A stretch of DNA of 64,000 nt from IMG/VR virus record IMGVR_UViG_3300035698_004085, positions 111,003 through 175,002 of that record; one strand, given 5' to 3'. Below, in pieces: positions 14,182 through 22,875 of this stretch (the stretch's first letter is position 1; each line of letters begins with the position of its first letter). A program made the translations under genes and the position numbers. This DNA is from a virus. The notes under the pieces were generated by a model. The model searched no databases and was not told the origin of the DNA. It saw nothing but the letters and a program-made list of their open reading frames with translations.

Positions 14182-14214
14182 CTTTAAGCTAGACAACAGT
14201 GTGTGAAGTATAAT
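14182..14214 (+). promoter_or_regulatory. Class 2 (late-type) promoter CTTTAA-N21-TATAAT
   Basis: CTTTAA (14182-14187) and TATAAT (14209-14214) are separated by exactly 21 bases. No TTGACA is present. It heads the tag-protein cluster. Confidence 0.7.
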
Positions 14215-14248
14215 ATAGTAGATTCAAGAAGCTAAAGGAGCTTAAGCT

Positions 14249-14590
14249 GTGGAATTAACCTCAAAAATCGCTAGGAAAAAGGTCAATACTGATATGTGGG
14301 CAACGATAATTGATAAATATGCCCAAGATATGAGCCAAGCACCTGAACAAATCGACCCAACTGCTATTCAAATGGGTCAAAGCATTTATGACGGCACTGG
14401 AACAGAATATGTCGTTATTGAGGATGATCCTACCACAACTGATAAAACCGTAATGCCAGCAGACCAATCAGGCTCAGACTTACCAGAAGGAGTCAAGACT
14501 GTTCAGGATACGGAACTTTCTTCAGAATTCAACGTGCAACCTGCTGAAGGAATAGTAGCAAGCATTGAACCAGAGTTTGTAAGGGGATAA
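14249..14590 (+). CDS. Late acidic protein, unknown
   Basis: 113 residues from a GTG start placed eight bases after AAAGGAG. The N-terminus (ELTSKIARKKVNTDMW) is a weak version of the tag carried by the next genes; the rest is acidic and low in complexity (many Asp, Thr, Pro, Gln), probably disordered. First gene of the cluster under the class 2 promoter. Confidence 0.6.
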   Translation: MELTSKIARKKVNTDMWATIIDKYAQDMSQAPEQIDPTAIQMGQSIYDGTGTEYVVIEDDPTTTDKTVMPADQSGSDLPEGVKTVQDTELSSEFNVQPAEGIVASIEPEFVRG

Positions 14591-14639
14591 AGAAGATGTT
14601 AAAGCAAAGAGGAATAAGTGAAGAAGGCTTAAAGAGAAT
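14585..14639 (+). repeat. 55-bp direct repeat, copy 1
   Basis: Identical to 14822-14876. It covers the ribosome binding site, start and first 15 codons of the gene at 14596, so the repeat duplicates the translation signal and the N-terminal tag but not the rest of the gene. Confidence 0.9.
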
Positions 14640-14805
14640 AAGTAAGGTTATCGGACAAGCTAGTTCTTCATTTGAAGAGGACCTTGCTAACTTTATATGG
14701 GAGAGCGACGGAACTAAAGAAGAAATACTACAAGAGCTTAAAGTCGAATATCCAAACGCTACCTTATCACAAATTATGAAAGCCTGGGACGTAGCTTACT
14801 ACTAG
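14596..14805 (+). CDS. Tag-family protein A
   Basis: 69 residues. Residues 1-18 are the shared tag (MLKQRGISEEGLKRISK). The rest is helical: an acidic middle, then a segment ATLSQIMKAWDVAYY. Tag and translation signals are a DNA-level duplicate of the next gene, whereas the bodies are unrelated. Late expression is inferred from the promoter at 14182. Confidence 0.7.
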   Translation: MLKQRGISEEGLKRISKVIGQASSSFEEDLANFIWESDGTKEEILQELKVEYPNATLSQIMKAWDVAYY

Positions 14806-14821
14806 CTATTAACTCGTAAGA

Positions 14822-14876
14822 GGATAAAGAAGATGTTAAAGCAAAGAGGAATAAGTGAAGAAGGCTTAAAGAGAAT
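14822..14876 (+). repeat. 55-bp direct repeat, copy 2
   Basis: Exact copy of 14585-14639, spanning the ribosome binding site and tag of the gene at 14833. Confidence 0.9.
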
Positions 14877-15060
14877 TGCCAATTCATCTATTGCTCAACC
14901 CGCGCTTGAGCAGCTTAGGCAAGATATGAACACTTCCATTAAATCCTTGTATGAAGGTTTAACATCAGAAGAAGATAGACTTACTCTCGATGACCTTTAT
15001 GATGAATTTATGGCAGGAATTCAAGAATTAATTAGTTACCCAGCAAACGAAGAATATTAA
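14833..15060 (+). CDS. Tag-family protein B
   Basis: 75 residues: the same tag MLKQRGISEEGLKRIA, then an acidic helical body that resembles protein C downstream (LTLDDLYDEFMAGIQELIS versus QLDELYTGFLRELNEIVS). Body and tag therefore have separate histories. Confidence 0.7.
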   Translation: MLKQRGISEEGLKRIANSSIAQPALEQLRQDMNTSIKSLYEGLTSEEDRLTLDDLYDEFMAGIQELISYPANEEY

Positions 15061-15070
15061 GGAATATAAA

Positions 15071-15337
15071 ATGAAGTTACTAGAACAAAGAGGAATCACT
15101 AACGAAGGTATCAAGAGACTATCTAAAGTAGTTAAAAAGTCTGGAGCTTCTGAGATAGTTAACCAGATTATGCAAGCAGTTGATCCTCTTATTAACGACC
15201 TTTTCTTACAACTTCCTGATTCTGCGTCAGAAGATCAGTTAGACGAGCTATATACTGGATTCCTTCGGGAACTTAACGAAATTGTATCTCCAGGATCTCT
15301 GGATGATCTTAAAAACTCTGATGAGATAGGATATTAA
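15071..15337 (+). CDS. Tag-family protein C
   Basis: 88 residues. Tag variant KLLEQRGITNEGIKRLSKVVKK, then a helical acidic body related to protein B. AAGGAATATAAA precedes the ATG. Confidence 0.7.
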   Translation: MKLLEQRGITNEGIKRLSKVVKKSGASEIVNQIMQAVDPLINDLFLQLPDSASEDQLDELYTGFLRELNEIVSPGSLDDLKNSDEIGY

Positions 15338-15338
15338 A

Positions 15339-15812
15339 ATGAAATTGCATGGAATAGACGTAGATGGAATGAAGAGAATCGCTAAGAAAGCCCAGATGGA
15401 AGATTCTGGTCCTAGCCCTAGCTTACACCAGGAGTTGGTAGATGCAGGTATCCCAGTAGAGAACCATGAGTCTGACTTGTATTTCCCAGTTACTCCTGAA
15501 ACTCAAGCAATTGTAGAAAGCTCTGAGTTCGGTCAAAGTGTAGAAACTTTTACAGACAATATTGACGGAGAACAATGGTTTGATGCTCCTTTCCAGTACG
15601 ATCCTTCTCTAGGTAATAAAATGGCATCTGAGAAAGAAGCTGCATCAGACGATGAAACCTGGGATAAGCTTGACCTTATTCGTACAGCCTTAGACGATAC
15701 TGAAATTGTGGACAATCTTATTAAAGGTCTGTCCTCTGAAGAAGCTAATAGCTCACTAGACTATATTATTCAAATGTATGATCTTTCTTCAGAAGAAGGA
15801 ATGGAGTATTAA
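15339..15812 (+). CDS. Tag-family protein D
   Basis: 157 residues. Tag KLHGIDVDGMKRIAKKAQMED, followed by an acidic body with a possible globular part (residues 25-85) and a helical C-terminus. It starts one base after protein C. Confidence 0.7.
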   Translation: MKLHGIDVDGMKRIAKKAQMEDSGPSPSLHQELVDAGIPVENHESDLYFPVTPETQAIVESSEFGQSVETFTDNIDGEQWFDAPFQYDPSLGNKMASEKEAASDDETWDKLDLIRTALDDTEIVDNLIKGLSSEEANSSLDYIIQMYDLSSEEGMEY

Positions 15813-15813
15813 A

Positions 15814-16218
15814 ATGAAGTTGCACGGAGTTACGCCTGAAGGAATGAAACGTTTAGCTAAGGTTGCTCAAATGGATGAAGAACCCATGATGGGCGGGGGC
15901 TTGTCAGACGTAGAAGACTTAGTTCTATTTATAGATAATTCAGGCGAGCTTTATCCTCAAACGCAAGAGATTCAAAAGAGTCTTATTCAAAAAATTCAAC
16001 GCGGAGTTTATGATTCAGATCAGGCACCTCAGCTTTGGAGCTATCTAGTAGAAGCTGGCGCAAAACAGTACGTTCAAGAAATGAACGACGGAATGTCTTG
16101 GTTTCAAAAATTCCCCCCAGAAGTTAGACAAGAAGCGGCTCAAATGATGGCTGAAGAGTTTGATGAAGAAATCTCTTTTGCTGGAGACGAAGATCTTAAC
16201 GAGCACTTCGGAGTCTAA
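15814..16218 (+). CDS. Tag-family protein E
   Basis: 134 residues. Tag KLHGVTPEGMKRLAKVAQMDE, closest to protein D. The longer frame from 15778 lies inside gene D; ATG 15814 follows the D stop (TATTAAAATG). The body is acidic and helical. Confidence 0.7.
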   Translation: MKLHGVTPEGMKRLAKVAQMDEEPMMGGGLSDVEDLVLFIDNSGELYPQTQEIQKSLIQKIQRGVYDSDQAPQLWSYLVEAGAKQYVQEMNDGMSWFQKFPPEVRQEAAQMMAEEFDEEISFAGDEDLNEHFGV

Positions 16219-16224
16219 GCTATA

Positions 16225-16791
16225 ATGACTTTACCTCGCACCAAAGGTCTTTCTGAAGCAAGTTATAATAGGCTTGCTGCAACCTATTTTGGAGAAGATG
16301 ATCCTTATTCTGAGAAGGTTGTTAAGAAACAAGACGCCTGGATGCGCATGAAGGATAAAAAAGAAACCAATCTCGAAAATTGGAAAAGCCAAGCTAACGG
16401 AAAACCAACCAATTATCCTCATAAAGAATCTTCCTCAAAAACTGATGAAATAGATAATTCAGAAAACTTAACACCTGTTTCATCAAACTCGACCTTGACT
16501 AAATCTAGGTCAAAATCACCCTTAGCCTCTAAGCAAAACTCTCATACATCTCGCACAGTTAAGTCTCAATCTGACCCTCTTTCTGACTCCCCTATCCTTG
16601 ATAATAGCTTTGATTTTTCGAGTTTTCCAGAAGAAGGAAAAATAGGATTCTCAGAGGCTAAATCTCTTATCTTAGAAATGATTCAGCAGGGCTTTGAAGA
16701 CGTTGACATACTTATTCAGGTGAACGAACGATTCACCAAAGACGTTTCTGACATGGCTTTGCAAGAATGTCGTAGAAAAGGACTTATTTAA
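16225..16791 (+). CDS. Tag-family protein F with disordered linker
   Basis: 188 residues. A divergent tag (TKGLSEASYNRLAATYFGEDD), a charged region, a Ser/Thr/Asn-rich linker (about 75-125) and a C-terminal helical unit (IGFSEAKSLILEMIQQGFED). Tag, flexible linker and small folded end suggest a tethered adaptor. Function unknown. Confidence 0.65.
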   Translation: MTLPRTKGLSEASYNRLAATYFGEDDPYSEKVVKKQDAWMRMKDKKETNLENWKSQANGKPTNYPHKESSSKTDEIDNSENLTPVSSNSTLTKSRSKSPLASKQNSHTSRTVKSQSDPLSDSPILDNSFDFSSFPEEGKIGFSEAKSLILEMIQQGFEDVDILIQVNERFTKDVSDMALQECRRKGLI

Positions 16792-16792
16792 A

Positions 16793-16900
16793 ATGACTGC
16801 ATGGATTAAAGACAGAGTATGGACTTACCCAACCTTAATTATCCCAGCTACTTTAGTTGTTATTGCTCAAATAGCGAGTCTTATCGCGTACTTAGCCTAG
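16793..16900 (+). CDS. Membrane micro-protein
   Basis: 35 residues with one hydrophobic helix (13-34); starts one base after the previous stop. Could be a small holin-like or regulatory peptide; nothing more can be said. Confidence 0.5.
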   Translation: MTAWIKDRVWTYPTLIIPATLVVIAQIASLIAYLA

Positions 16901-16938
16901 TTTCTCTCCCTCTTTCTTAAAGAATTCCTAAAAAGAAC

Positions 16939-16967
16939 TTGACAACCCCTGTTTAATGTAGTAAGCT
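16939..16967 (+). promoter_or_regulatory. Class 1 promoter TTGACA-N17-TAAGCT
   Basis: -35 at 16939-16944, -10 at 16962-16967. It heads the long 17002-23073 operon. Confidence 0.87.
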
Positions 16968-17001
16968 GCTCTTGGTAACTTAATTACTAGGAGATTTTAT
17001 T

Positions 17002-17325
17002 ATGAAAAGAGTGAAGCTAAAAGTAATCCAGGGAGCACCAATTGTTAACAATGCCTATGCCTACAGATCCTCAGAAAACATTGTGGCGATTGAGATAGAC
17101 CTTACGAGTAAATACTGCATAGTAGAAGCTGTTGGATCAGGTGAAGGTAACCCCTGTATCCTAGTAGGTACCACTGACAGATCCTTACACCTGTCCGAAA
17201 CCAAAAACAGAGATGCTATGACAGAAATCAGCTTTCCAGAATATGGAAAAGACTGGTTAGTCTGGGCAGCTGATATTGGTAGATACACCCTAACCGCCTG
17301 CCTAGTAAAAATGAGGAAAAGATGA
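17002..17325 (+). CDS. Hypothetical protein
   Basis: 107 residues with many beta-type strands and few charged helices; AGGAGATTTTATT before the ATG. First gene of the 17-23 kb operon. No family recognised. Confidence 0.65.
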   Translation: MKRVKLKVIQGAPIVNNAYAYRSSENIVAIEIDLTSKYCIVEAVGSGEGNPCILVGTTDRSLHLSETKNRDAMTEISFPEYGKDWLVWAADIGRYTLTACLVKMRKR

Positions 17326-17516
17326 TTGAAACCGATAAAGATCTGAGTAAGCAATATGAAGAGAAAATGGCTAAGCTAGAAGAGAGGCTAGAGAGTATTG
17401 AAAAAGCCTTCAAAAACTGCATAGCAGGCGCTTGTATCTCTGAAGAAGAAATGCTAAATTGCGACGGCAATTGCTATGAATGTTGGATCAGGAACATAAA
17501 CAAGGAACAACAATGA
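17322..17516 (+). CDS. Coiled-coil plus Cys-cluster protein
   Basis: 64 residues: helix KQYEEKMAKLEERLESIEKAF, then cysteines at 32, 37, 46, 50 and 53, likely one zinc site. Overlaps genes on both sides by four bases. Confidence 0.6.
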   Translation: MIETDKDLSKQYEEKMAKLEERLESIEKAFKNCIAGACISEEEMLNCDGNCYECWIRNINKEQQ

Positions 17517-17734
17517 CTAAGATATATCTAGATGATAAATGCATTGGGGAAGTAACCGACTTCAAGATTACCCATAAGGCTGACTCAGACGGCTCTGTAA
17601 AGACCTTAAAGCTGTCCAAGGGTAGTAACCTATCCCAAGGCTTCAAGAAGGTTGAGATAACCGTTAAGAAGCTCCTGACAGATGACATGAAAAAACTTGA
17701 AGACTGGGTTAAAGGAGTAATAGAAGATGATTAA
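17513..17734 (+). CDS. Small beta-rich protein, unknown
   Basis: 73 residues. ATG 17513 overlaps the previous stop; the reading-frame start at 17480 lies within the neighbour. Alternating strands, Lys/Asp-rich. No family recognised. Confidence 0.6.
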   Translation: MTKIYLDDKCIGEVTDFKITHKADSDGSVKTLKLSKGSNLSQGFKKVEITVKKLLTDDMKKLEDWVKGVIEDD

Positions 17735-17801
17735 AGAAGGGTATATTAGTAGGAAAGAACTGAAATGCTTTGAATTCACTATGAAGAAAATGGAGTTTTA
17801 A
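17727..17801 (+). CDS. Possible 24-residue peptide
   Basis: AAAGGAGTAATAGAAG precedes ATG 17727, which overlaps the previous stop. The 24 codons (MIKEGYISRKELKCFEF...) fill the whole gap to the next gene, which argues for translation. Confidence 0.35.
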   Translation: MIKEGYISRKELKCFEFTMKKMEF

Positions 17802-17802
17802 A

Positions 17803-18096
17803 ATGACCAAGAAGAAAACAGCTAAGAAGCCAGTAGTTAAGAAACCAGATGACCTAACTTTCTATTACTTCTATCCAGACAACTCTGATATTAGTGAAGT
17901 AACGGAATGTATCCTTGACGAGCGCTATTGGCTAGACACGTTCAAGGGTTCTCAAAAAGGATTTGAAGAACATATTAGAGATCAATGGGAAGACGAAGAA
18001 GAGTTTATTCTCATCTACTTCACAGATGCTCCCAAAGTTCTTAAAATGAAGAAAATTACCAAAACCACCATCGAGGATTATAATGGAAAAATTTAA
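17803..18096 (+). CDS. Hypothetical protein
   Basis: 97 residues: Lys-rich start (TKKKTAKKPVVKKP), then an acidic, aromatic mixed domain. The next gene begins inside its end. Confidence 0.6.
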   Translation: MTKKKTAKKPVVKKPDDLTFYYFYPDNSDISEVTECILDERYWLDTFKGSQKGFEEHIRDQWEDEEEFILIYFTDAPKVLKMKKITKTTIEDYNGKI

Positions 18097-19264
18097 ATCA
18101 GGTGACAAATTCTATAATGAGCAAGGTAGAGTAGGGCTAGAAATCCTTAAGGTAGTACATATCTACAACACTACTCTTTGTAAGGGCATGTCTGAGTATT
18201 ACTATAAGCTCTCCGGTTATGGAATTGATAAAGGAAACGTTATAACGGTTCACACTACAGGAACCAAAAAAGAAATGCTAGAAGACGTATTCCAAAACAA
18301 CCTAACTAGAAATGAGCCAATTGACCCAGAAAACACTTATATCTACGACTCAGTAGGTAGAGAAGTTGGCTACATCAAAAGCTATACTATTAATATTCTA
18401 GTTAAAGAAGAAGCCTTCGAAACCTACAATGTGGAAGGTTTGCTAACACCTGAAGGAAAACAGATTAGACCATCAACTCCCTGGCTATTAAACGTAACTA
18501 TGAAACAACTACAAAGGGAGATGGCTAAGAACAAACTATACTTCAAAAAACCTGATGAACCAGAAGAAGTAATGTTTGGAGCAGGGCATGACTTCTATAA
18601 TAAGGAAGGAAAAGTAGTTGGTAGAATCTCAGGCGTAGCCTGCGTCAGTTCCTATCCCTATCCTTGTCGTGTCGTTTATTCAGTAGATTTTGACTTTGGT
18701 AATTCTGGCTCCAACCTAAAAGATGTTGACTATCTCACCGTTAGACATATGCTCAACGTTTATGATCTAACCCTTGAACCTCCTTCGAAGGAGTATGAGA
18801 CGTTGAACAGAGGTCAGACCTTCTCTGATAAGGAAGGAAATCTCAGAGGTATCATCACGGTAGATCTTCAACTCCCTGTTAAAATAGATTATTGGGAAGT
18901 TCTTAGTCTACTCAGCGCAAATGAGCTAACTATGGACCCGCCAACTTCGTCAACTAAAGCTGACGAAGAGTTTATCAGTGATTTGGTTTGGGAAACGGTA
19001 AGTGACTGGGCTAAGCCTGAACATGAAGAATCCTTAGTAGATTCACTTCCTCAATACATTGCAGATAAAATCACTGCCCAATCCTTAGACAAGATCCTTA
19101 GTGATTATAGCAAGGATGCAGACTTTATCCTCAACGCAGTAAGCCTTGTAGCAGACTCTCACGACCTTACTGATGACCAATATTCAACTGTTGTCAACGA
19201 AACAGTAACCATTCTTCAAAACCGGTCAATTGAACTTGACCATATGCTGAAGAAGGAGGACTAA
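18083..19264 (+). CDS. Four-module protein, founder of the GT-EG module family
   Basis: 393 residues. About four imperfect copies of one module occur: F-x-Y-x-EG-x-V/L-G-x-I followed by strands and a YxLxL-type segment (starts near residues 5, 86, 167 and 247). A C-terminal helical domain of about 105 residues follows. Shorter genes downstream (20679, 20947, 21698) carry one or two of the same modules, and 19266 a diverged one. A small SH3-like barrel is my structural guess. It starts inside the preceding gene. Confidence 0.65.
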   Translation: MEKFKSGDKFYNEQGRVGLEILKVVHIYNTTLCKGMSEYYYKLSGYGIDKGNVITVHTTGTKKEMLEDVFQNNLTRNEPIDPENTYIYDSVGREVGYIKSYTINILVKEEAFETYNVEGLLTPEGKQIRPSTPWLLNVTMKQLQREMAKNKLYFKKPDEPEEVMFGAGHDFYNKEGKVVGRISGVACVSSYPYPCRVVYSVDFDFGNSGSNLKDVDYLTVRHMLNVYDLTLEPPSKEYETLNRGQTFSDKEGNLRGIITVDLQLPVKIDYWEVLSLLSANELTMDPPTSSTKADEEFISDLVWETVSDWAKPEHEESLVDSLPQYIADKITAQSLDKILSDYSKDADFILNAVSLVADSHDLTDDQYSTVVNETVTILQNRSIELDHMLKKED

Positions 19265-19265
19265 A

Positions 19266-19733
19266 GTGGAAAAACTAAAAGTAAATACAGTAATACTTAA
19301 CTTAAAGAAGGAACCAGTAGCTAGAGTTACTATCACCCGTATGGAGGAAGCCTATTATTACCTTCAACTCCTAGACATCCAAGATCCTATATTTGGGGGA
19401 TTTGTAACCTATCAAAGCGGAGATGAGGTTATGATATTTTGTGACCATTGCTGTCTAGAGCACTACGTAGAATGCCACGGATATAAGCTAAGAGTACCTC
19501 AGACTCCTAAAACACGAGAAGATAAGATTGAAATAATCGTTAAAGAACTCTTGAAAGAAGCTATGAATGACTTTAAAGCGAAATACAGCTATACTGCTAC
19601 TGTAGAAGATAGCCTGCCTGCTAGAATTGATAGAATACTGGACGATAAGCTATTGGCAATTCCAGCAGGTTACAACTATACTATTATCAACGAGGTTCTA
19701 GTTAAACTTGAGAAGCTAACTGAGGACAACTAA
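19266..19733 (+). CDS. Module-family protein with Cys cluster
   Basis: 155 residues from GTG 19266, with GAAGGAGGACTAAA upstream. The N-terminal 60 residues resemble the module of 18083; then CDHCCLEHYVEC, a probable zinc site; then a helical C-terminus like that of the neighbouring module proteins. Confidence 0.6.
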   Translation: MEKLKVNTVILNLKKEPVARVTITRMEEAYYYLQLLDIQDPIFGGFVTYQSGDEVMIFCDHCCLEHYVECHGYKLRVPQTPKTREDKIEIIVKELLKEAMNDFKAKYSYTATVEDSLPARIDRILDDKLLAIPAGYNYTIINEVLVKLEKLTEDN

Positions 19734-19734
19734 A

Positions 19735-20466
19735 ATGACCCAATTCTTCACAGCTGATCCACATCTATTGCATAATAGCATTATAAAGCTCTGTAACAGA
19801 CCGTTCAAAAACACGGAGCATATGTGGAGACTCATCAAAAAGAACTGGAACAACACAGTAACCGATAATGATGAAGTCTGGGTAGCAGGTGACCTAACCC
19901 TAGAAACTCAGGAGCATAAGTCCCTACTCAAAAACATGATTAATTCCCTAAATGGTACTAAACACCTTATTCTAGGGAATCATGACCTTATGCTGCCAAG
20001 AGACTATCAAGAAATTGGCTTCACCTCAATCCACTACCCTGCTGTAAGGCTTTCTGAAGGGCTTTACGTAGGACATGACCCAACCCTTGCCAATGCCTTC
20101 GAAGACGGAGACACGCTAGTCTGTGGACATCAACACGGGGCTTTATTCAAGTCTCAATGGTCTAACAAGGGAGTATTCGTCATAGATGTTGGAGTTGACG
20201 TTAGAAACTTCACCCCAATTTCACTAAAAGAGGTTAAACAGCTTTTTATCACCGGAATGGAGAAACAGATGACTGAAGAGAAAACACCAATGTTCGCCGC
20301 CAACACAGTTTTGCACGCTTTTCTGCTCGCAAGACTAAAAGGCTATAATAACCAATCCTTCAACGAAATCGCTGAAGATGTGCTAAATCACGATGACTTC
20401 AACAACCTAAACAAAAAAGACGTTATTAAGCTGGCTAACCAACTAGTAATCAAAACACTAAGGTAA
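19735..20466 (+). CDS. Calcineurin-like metallophosphoesterase
   Basis: 243 residues. The two-metal motifs are in order: ADPH (usually D-x-H), AGDL (51-54), GNHD (81-84), GHDP and CGHQHG. It follows the small phage/bacterial phosphoesterase pattern that begins by detecting hydrolysable targets; substrate unknown. About 65 extra helical residues follow the catalytic core. Lies within the module operon, one base after the previous gene. Confidence 0.88.
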   Translation: MTQFFTADPHLLHNSIIKLCNRPFKNTEHMWRLIKKNWNNTVTDNDEVWVAGDLTLETQEHKSLLKNMINSLNGTKHLILGNHDLMLPRDYQEIGFTSIHYPAVRLSEGLYVGHDPTLANAFEDGDTLVCGHQHGALFKSQWSNKGVFVIDVGVDVRNFTPISLKEVKQLFITGMEKQMTEEKTPMFAANTVLHAFLLARLKGYNNQSFNEIAEDVLNHDDFNNLNKKDVIKLANQLVIKTLR

Positions 20467-20472
20467 GACAAA

Positions 20473-20676
20473 ATGGCTAGAGTAATATTAGAAGGAATAG
20501 ACAACTATAGCGAAAACAACACAAATATAGAGTGTGAACTCTCTGAAGACTACATATACATGACTTTTGATGGGACATCTGATCCTGCATCTGTAACCAA
20601 AGAAGAATTCAGCGTTAAAATACCCCTAAAAGACTTAGAATTTATGGTCAGAGCCTTCACCAAGGAACAGATTTAA
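20473..20676 (+). CDS. Small hypothetical protein
   Basis: 67 residues with beta-strand pattern (IYMTFDGTSD...FSVKIPLKDLEFMV). Six bases after the phosphoesterase. No family recognised. Confidence 0.6.
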   Translation: MARVILEGIDNYSENNTNIECELSEDYIYMTFDGTSDPASVTKEEFSVKIPLKDLEFMVRAFTKEQI

Positions 20677-20678
20677 AA

Positions 20679-20945
20679 ATGACAAAATTTAAAATTGGTA
20701 CTCAAATACTCGATAGACATTACAACATCATAGCTGAAATTAAAGGGATAACCCTCTGTGAGTGCGTACTAATATACTCAGTAAAAGTCTTCCACTATGA
20801 AAATGCTGGCTCTAGATATAGAGCTTTCTTCCCACTAACCCTATTCGATACAGACGGAATCTACCAAGGATCTGAAAAAGATATTGAAGGAATCTTAAAA
20901 GAAAACCCTGAGTTTAAACTGGCTTATCCAGTAGAAAAGAGCTAA
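20679..20945 (+). CDS. Single-module protein of the GT-EG family
   Basis: 88 residues: FKIGTQILDRHYNIIAEIKGI, then strands and IEGILKENPEF, matching one module of 18083 and 20947. Confidence 0.6.
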   Translation: MTKFKIGTQILDRHYNIIAEIKGITLCECVLIYSVKVFHYENAGSRYRAFFPLTLFDTDGIYQGSEKDIEGILKENPEFKLAYPVEKS

Positions 20946-20946
20946 A

Positions 20947-21696
20947 ATGGACATTAAAATAGGAACATCAATACTCAGCACTCAAGGATACTTTGGTAAA
21001 ATAGCTGAAGTCACCTTCATGGCTAGAAAAGTACCAAGTATAGGAATGCGCGGAACACTAGGGCAAAAACTATATTACCTCAAACTAGCTAAAGAACCTC
21101 TAGACCAGGGCTTTAGCCCATTTACTAAATACGGCGTTATCATAGAATCAACGGGAGCCTTTATCTACAGAATTAACGAATCAGAACTTCTGGAAGTCAT
21201 TAAGGCTTATGACTTCACCCTAACTGAACCAAAAGAAAAGGATAACAAAATGGACAACATTAAAGTAGGAACAATCCTACTAGACGAAAGCCTAGGTAAA
21301 CTAGCTGAAGTCACCTATCTAGGAACAATACAAATAAAAGACGGAGGAAAAGAGACAGAAGGATATTATGAACTTAAACTAAGTGAAGCAGCTAGGATGT
21401 TAAGCACATTCAAAGGAGTAAGACATGAAATCAATGGAACATTTGCCTATAACGTTAAAGAATCTGTCCTTAACTACTACATCAACCTACATAAACTAAA
21501 AATCTCTAACCCTATTCCTATTAAAGAAAAACAAGAAAGAGCCTTAAACAAAATCCAAAACCAAATCGATAACCTCTCAGAACTCTCCAAAGCGCTCAAC
21601 ACAGCCTGCCAGGAATCCTTAAGCGGAACCATCAACCTCTACACTAACAACCTTCAAAAAGCACTCAGAGAACTCCAAGACCTAAAGGAGAACTAA
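20947..21696 (+). CDS. Two-module protein of the GT-EG family
   Basis: 249 residues. Two modules (IKIGTSIL...GKIAEVTF, residues 3-95; IKVGTILL...GKLAEVTY, residues 104-190) and a helical tail. The second module is preceded in frame by a complete start signal (AAAAGGATAACAAAATG, ATG at 21250), as if two genes had fused. The protein could be made in two forms. Confidence 0.6.
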   Translation: MDIKIGTSILSTQGYFGKIAEVTFMARKVPSIGMRGTLGQKLYYLKLAKEPLDQGFSPFTKYGVIIESTGAFIYRINESELLEVIKAYDFTLTEPKEKDNKMDNIKVGTILLDESLGKLAEVTYLGTIQIKDGGKETEGYYELKLSEAARMLSTFKGVRHEINGTFAYNVKESVLNYYINLHKLKISNPIPIKEKQERALNKIQNQIDNLSELSKALNTACQESLSGTINLYTNNLQKALRELQDLKEN

Positions 21697-21697
21697 T

Positions 21698-22216
21698 ATG
21701 ATTTGTCCCTGCTGTAAAATGTCTTTATGGACCAAAAACCCCTTCATAGTAGTCAACAACTACACATATTGTAAATACTGCGCCCCTAAAAAGAAAAGGA
21801 TAACTAAAATGAACTATGAACTCAAAGTAGGAACAATCCTAAGCGACGAAAACCTAGGTAAAATAGCCAAAATTACCTATAAAGGAGGGAAACGCTGCTA
21901 TCACCTTGAACTACTACACCCAGACTTAGGAACCTTCGCCTACGACGTAAGCGAATCTACCCTTAAAGATATTATCCAGGAATATGATCTAATTACACTA
22001 AACGCTGAAAACAACTACTCACTCACAATCCCAATCTCCATCTCCATCAACCTCGAACAACAAACCCTATTCAAAGACCTACAAAACCAAGTATATGCCC
22101 TTGAATACCTCTCAGATGCACTCAGAACCTCCTGCAACGAACCCCTAGCCCTAAACCTACTCAACAAATCTAGAACCCTTCAAAACACCCTCAACGAACT
22201 CATTAAGGTAAGCTAA
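21698..22216 (+). CDS. Zinc knuckle fused to a GT-EG module
   Basis: 172 residues. CPCCKM...YCKYC (residues 3-27) makes a zinc knuckle; from residue 37 (MNYELKVGTIL) comes one module and a helical tail like that of 20947. An internal start signal (AAAAGGATAACTAAAATG) marks the joint. The knuckle is nearly identical to that of 22388, whose body differs. Confidence 0.6.
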   Translation: MICPCCKMSLWTKNPFIVVNNYTYCKYCAPKKKRITKMNYELKVGTILSDENLGKIAKITYKGGKRCYHLELLHPDLGTFAYDVSESTLKDIIQEYDLITLNAENNYSLTIPISISINLEQQTLFKDLQNQVYALEYLSDALRTSCNEPLALNLLNKSRTLQNTLNELIKVS

Positions 22217-22217
22217 A

Positions 22218-22391
22218 ATGAACCATAAACAAAAACCTAAAGATAATGAGCTTTACCCAAACAGTAAAGACAAAACTCACTGTAACTGTTGGTGGAACGG
22301 TAACAAATGCTGCATCTGTAACTCTCCAGCCATGTCAGAAGAACAAATGGTTGAACAAGGCATGATCGAAACCAAAGGAGAACTAATATGA
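22218..22391 (+). CDS. Small zinc-knuckle protein
   Basis: 57 residues with CNCWW...CCIC, a likely zinc site, then a short acidic helix. Ends overlapping the next start. Confidence 0.55.
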   Translation: MNHKQKPKDNELYPNSKDKTHCNCWWNGNKCCICNSPAMSEEQMVEQGMIETKGELI

Positions 22392-22870
22392 TTTGTCCCT
22401 GCTGTAAAAGCTCTGGGTGGAACAAAAACTTCTTTATAGTCGTAAACGGCTACACCTATTGTAAAAACTGTGTCGTCCCTAAAACGAAAGAACAAAGGAC
22501 TATTAAAATGAACACACTACAAACAGAACTAAACAACAATGAAAATAAAGTAATTAACCCTAACCCTCCTAAACTAACCGTCACCTTCATCTGGGATAAT
22601 AACAATAACCTTAAAGTAACATGTAAAGTAGCATGCTGGGATAAACTCTCAGACTGGGTTTCTGAACCCTTCTACTTCTCTCAAAAAGATATTGAACAAC
22701 ACATTAAACTAGGTTTCGAATCCTACAAAAAAAGCCTAGTAACAGCAATGATAAACCCAGAAGAAGATAAAGAAGTAGCTATAATTCAACAAGACGCCAG
22801 AGACAAAACTTTCAACTCAGAACTAATAAACTATATAATAAACCATAATCTAGAAGACAAAAAGGATTAA
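22388..22870 (+). CDS. Zinc knuckle fused to an unrelated domain
   Basis: 160 residues. The first 25 residues copy the knuckle of 21698 (CPCCKSS...YCKNC). After an internal start-like joint, the rest is a beta-rich then helical domain with no family match. Shows the knuckle being shuffled onto different bodies. Confidence 0.6.
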   Translation: MICPCCKSSGWNKNFFIVVNGYTYCKNCVVPKTKEQRTIKMNTLQTELNNNENKVINPNPPKLTVTFIWDNNNNLKVTCKVACWDKLSDWVSEPFYFSQKDIEQHIKLGFESYKKSLVTAMINPEEDKEVAIIQQDARDKTFNSELINYIINHNLEDKKD

Positions 22871-22875
22871 AGACA

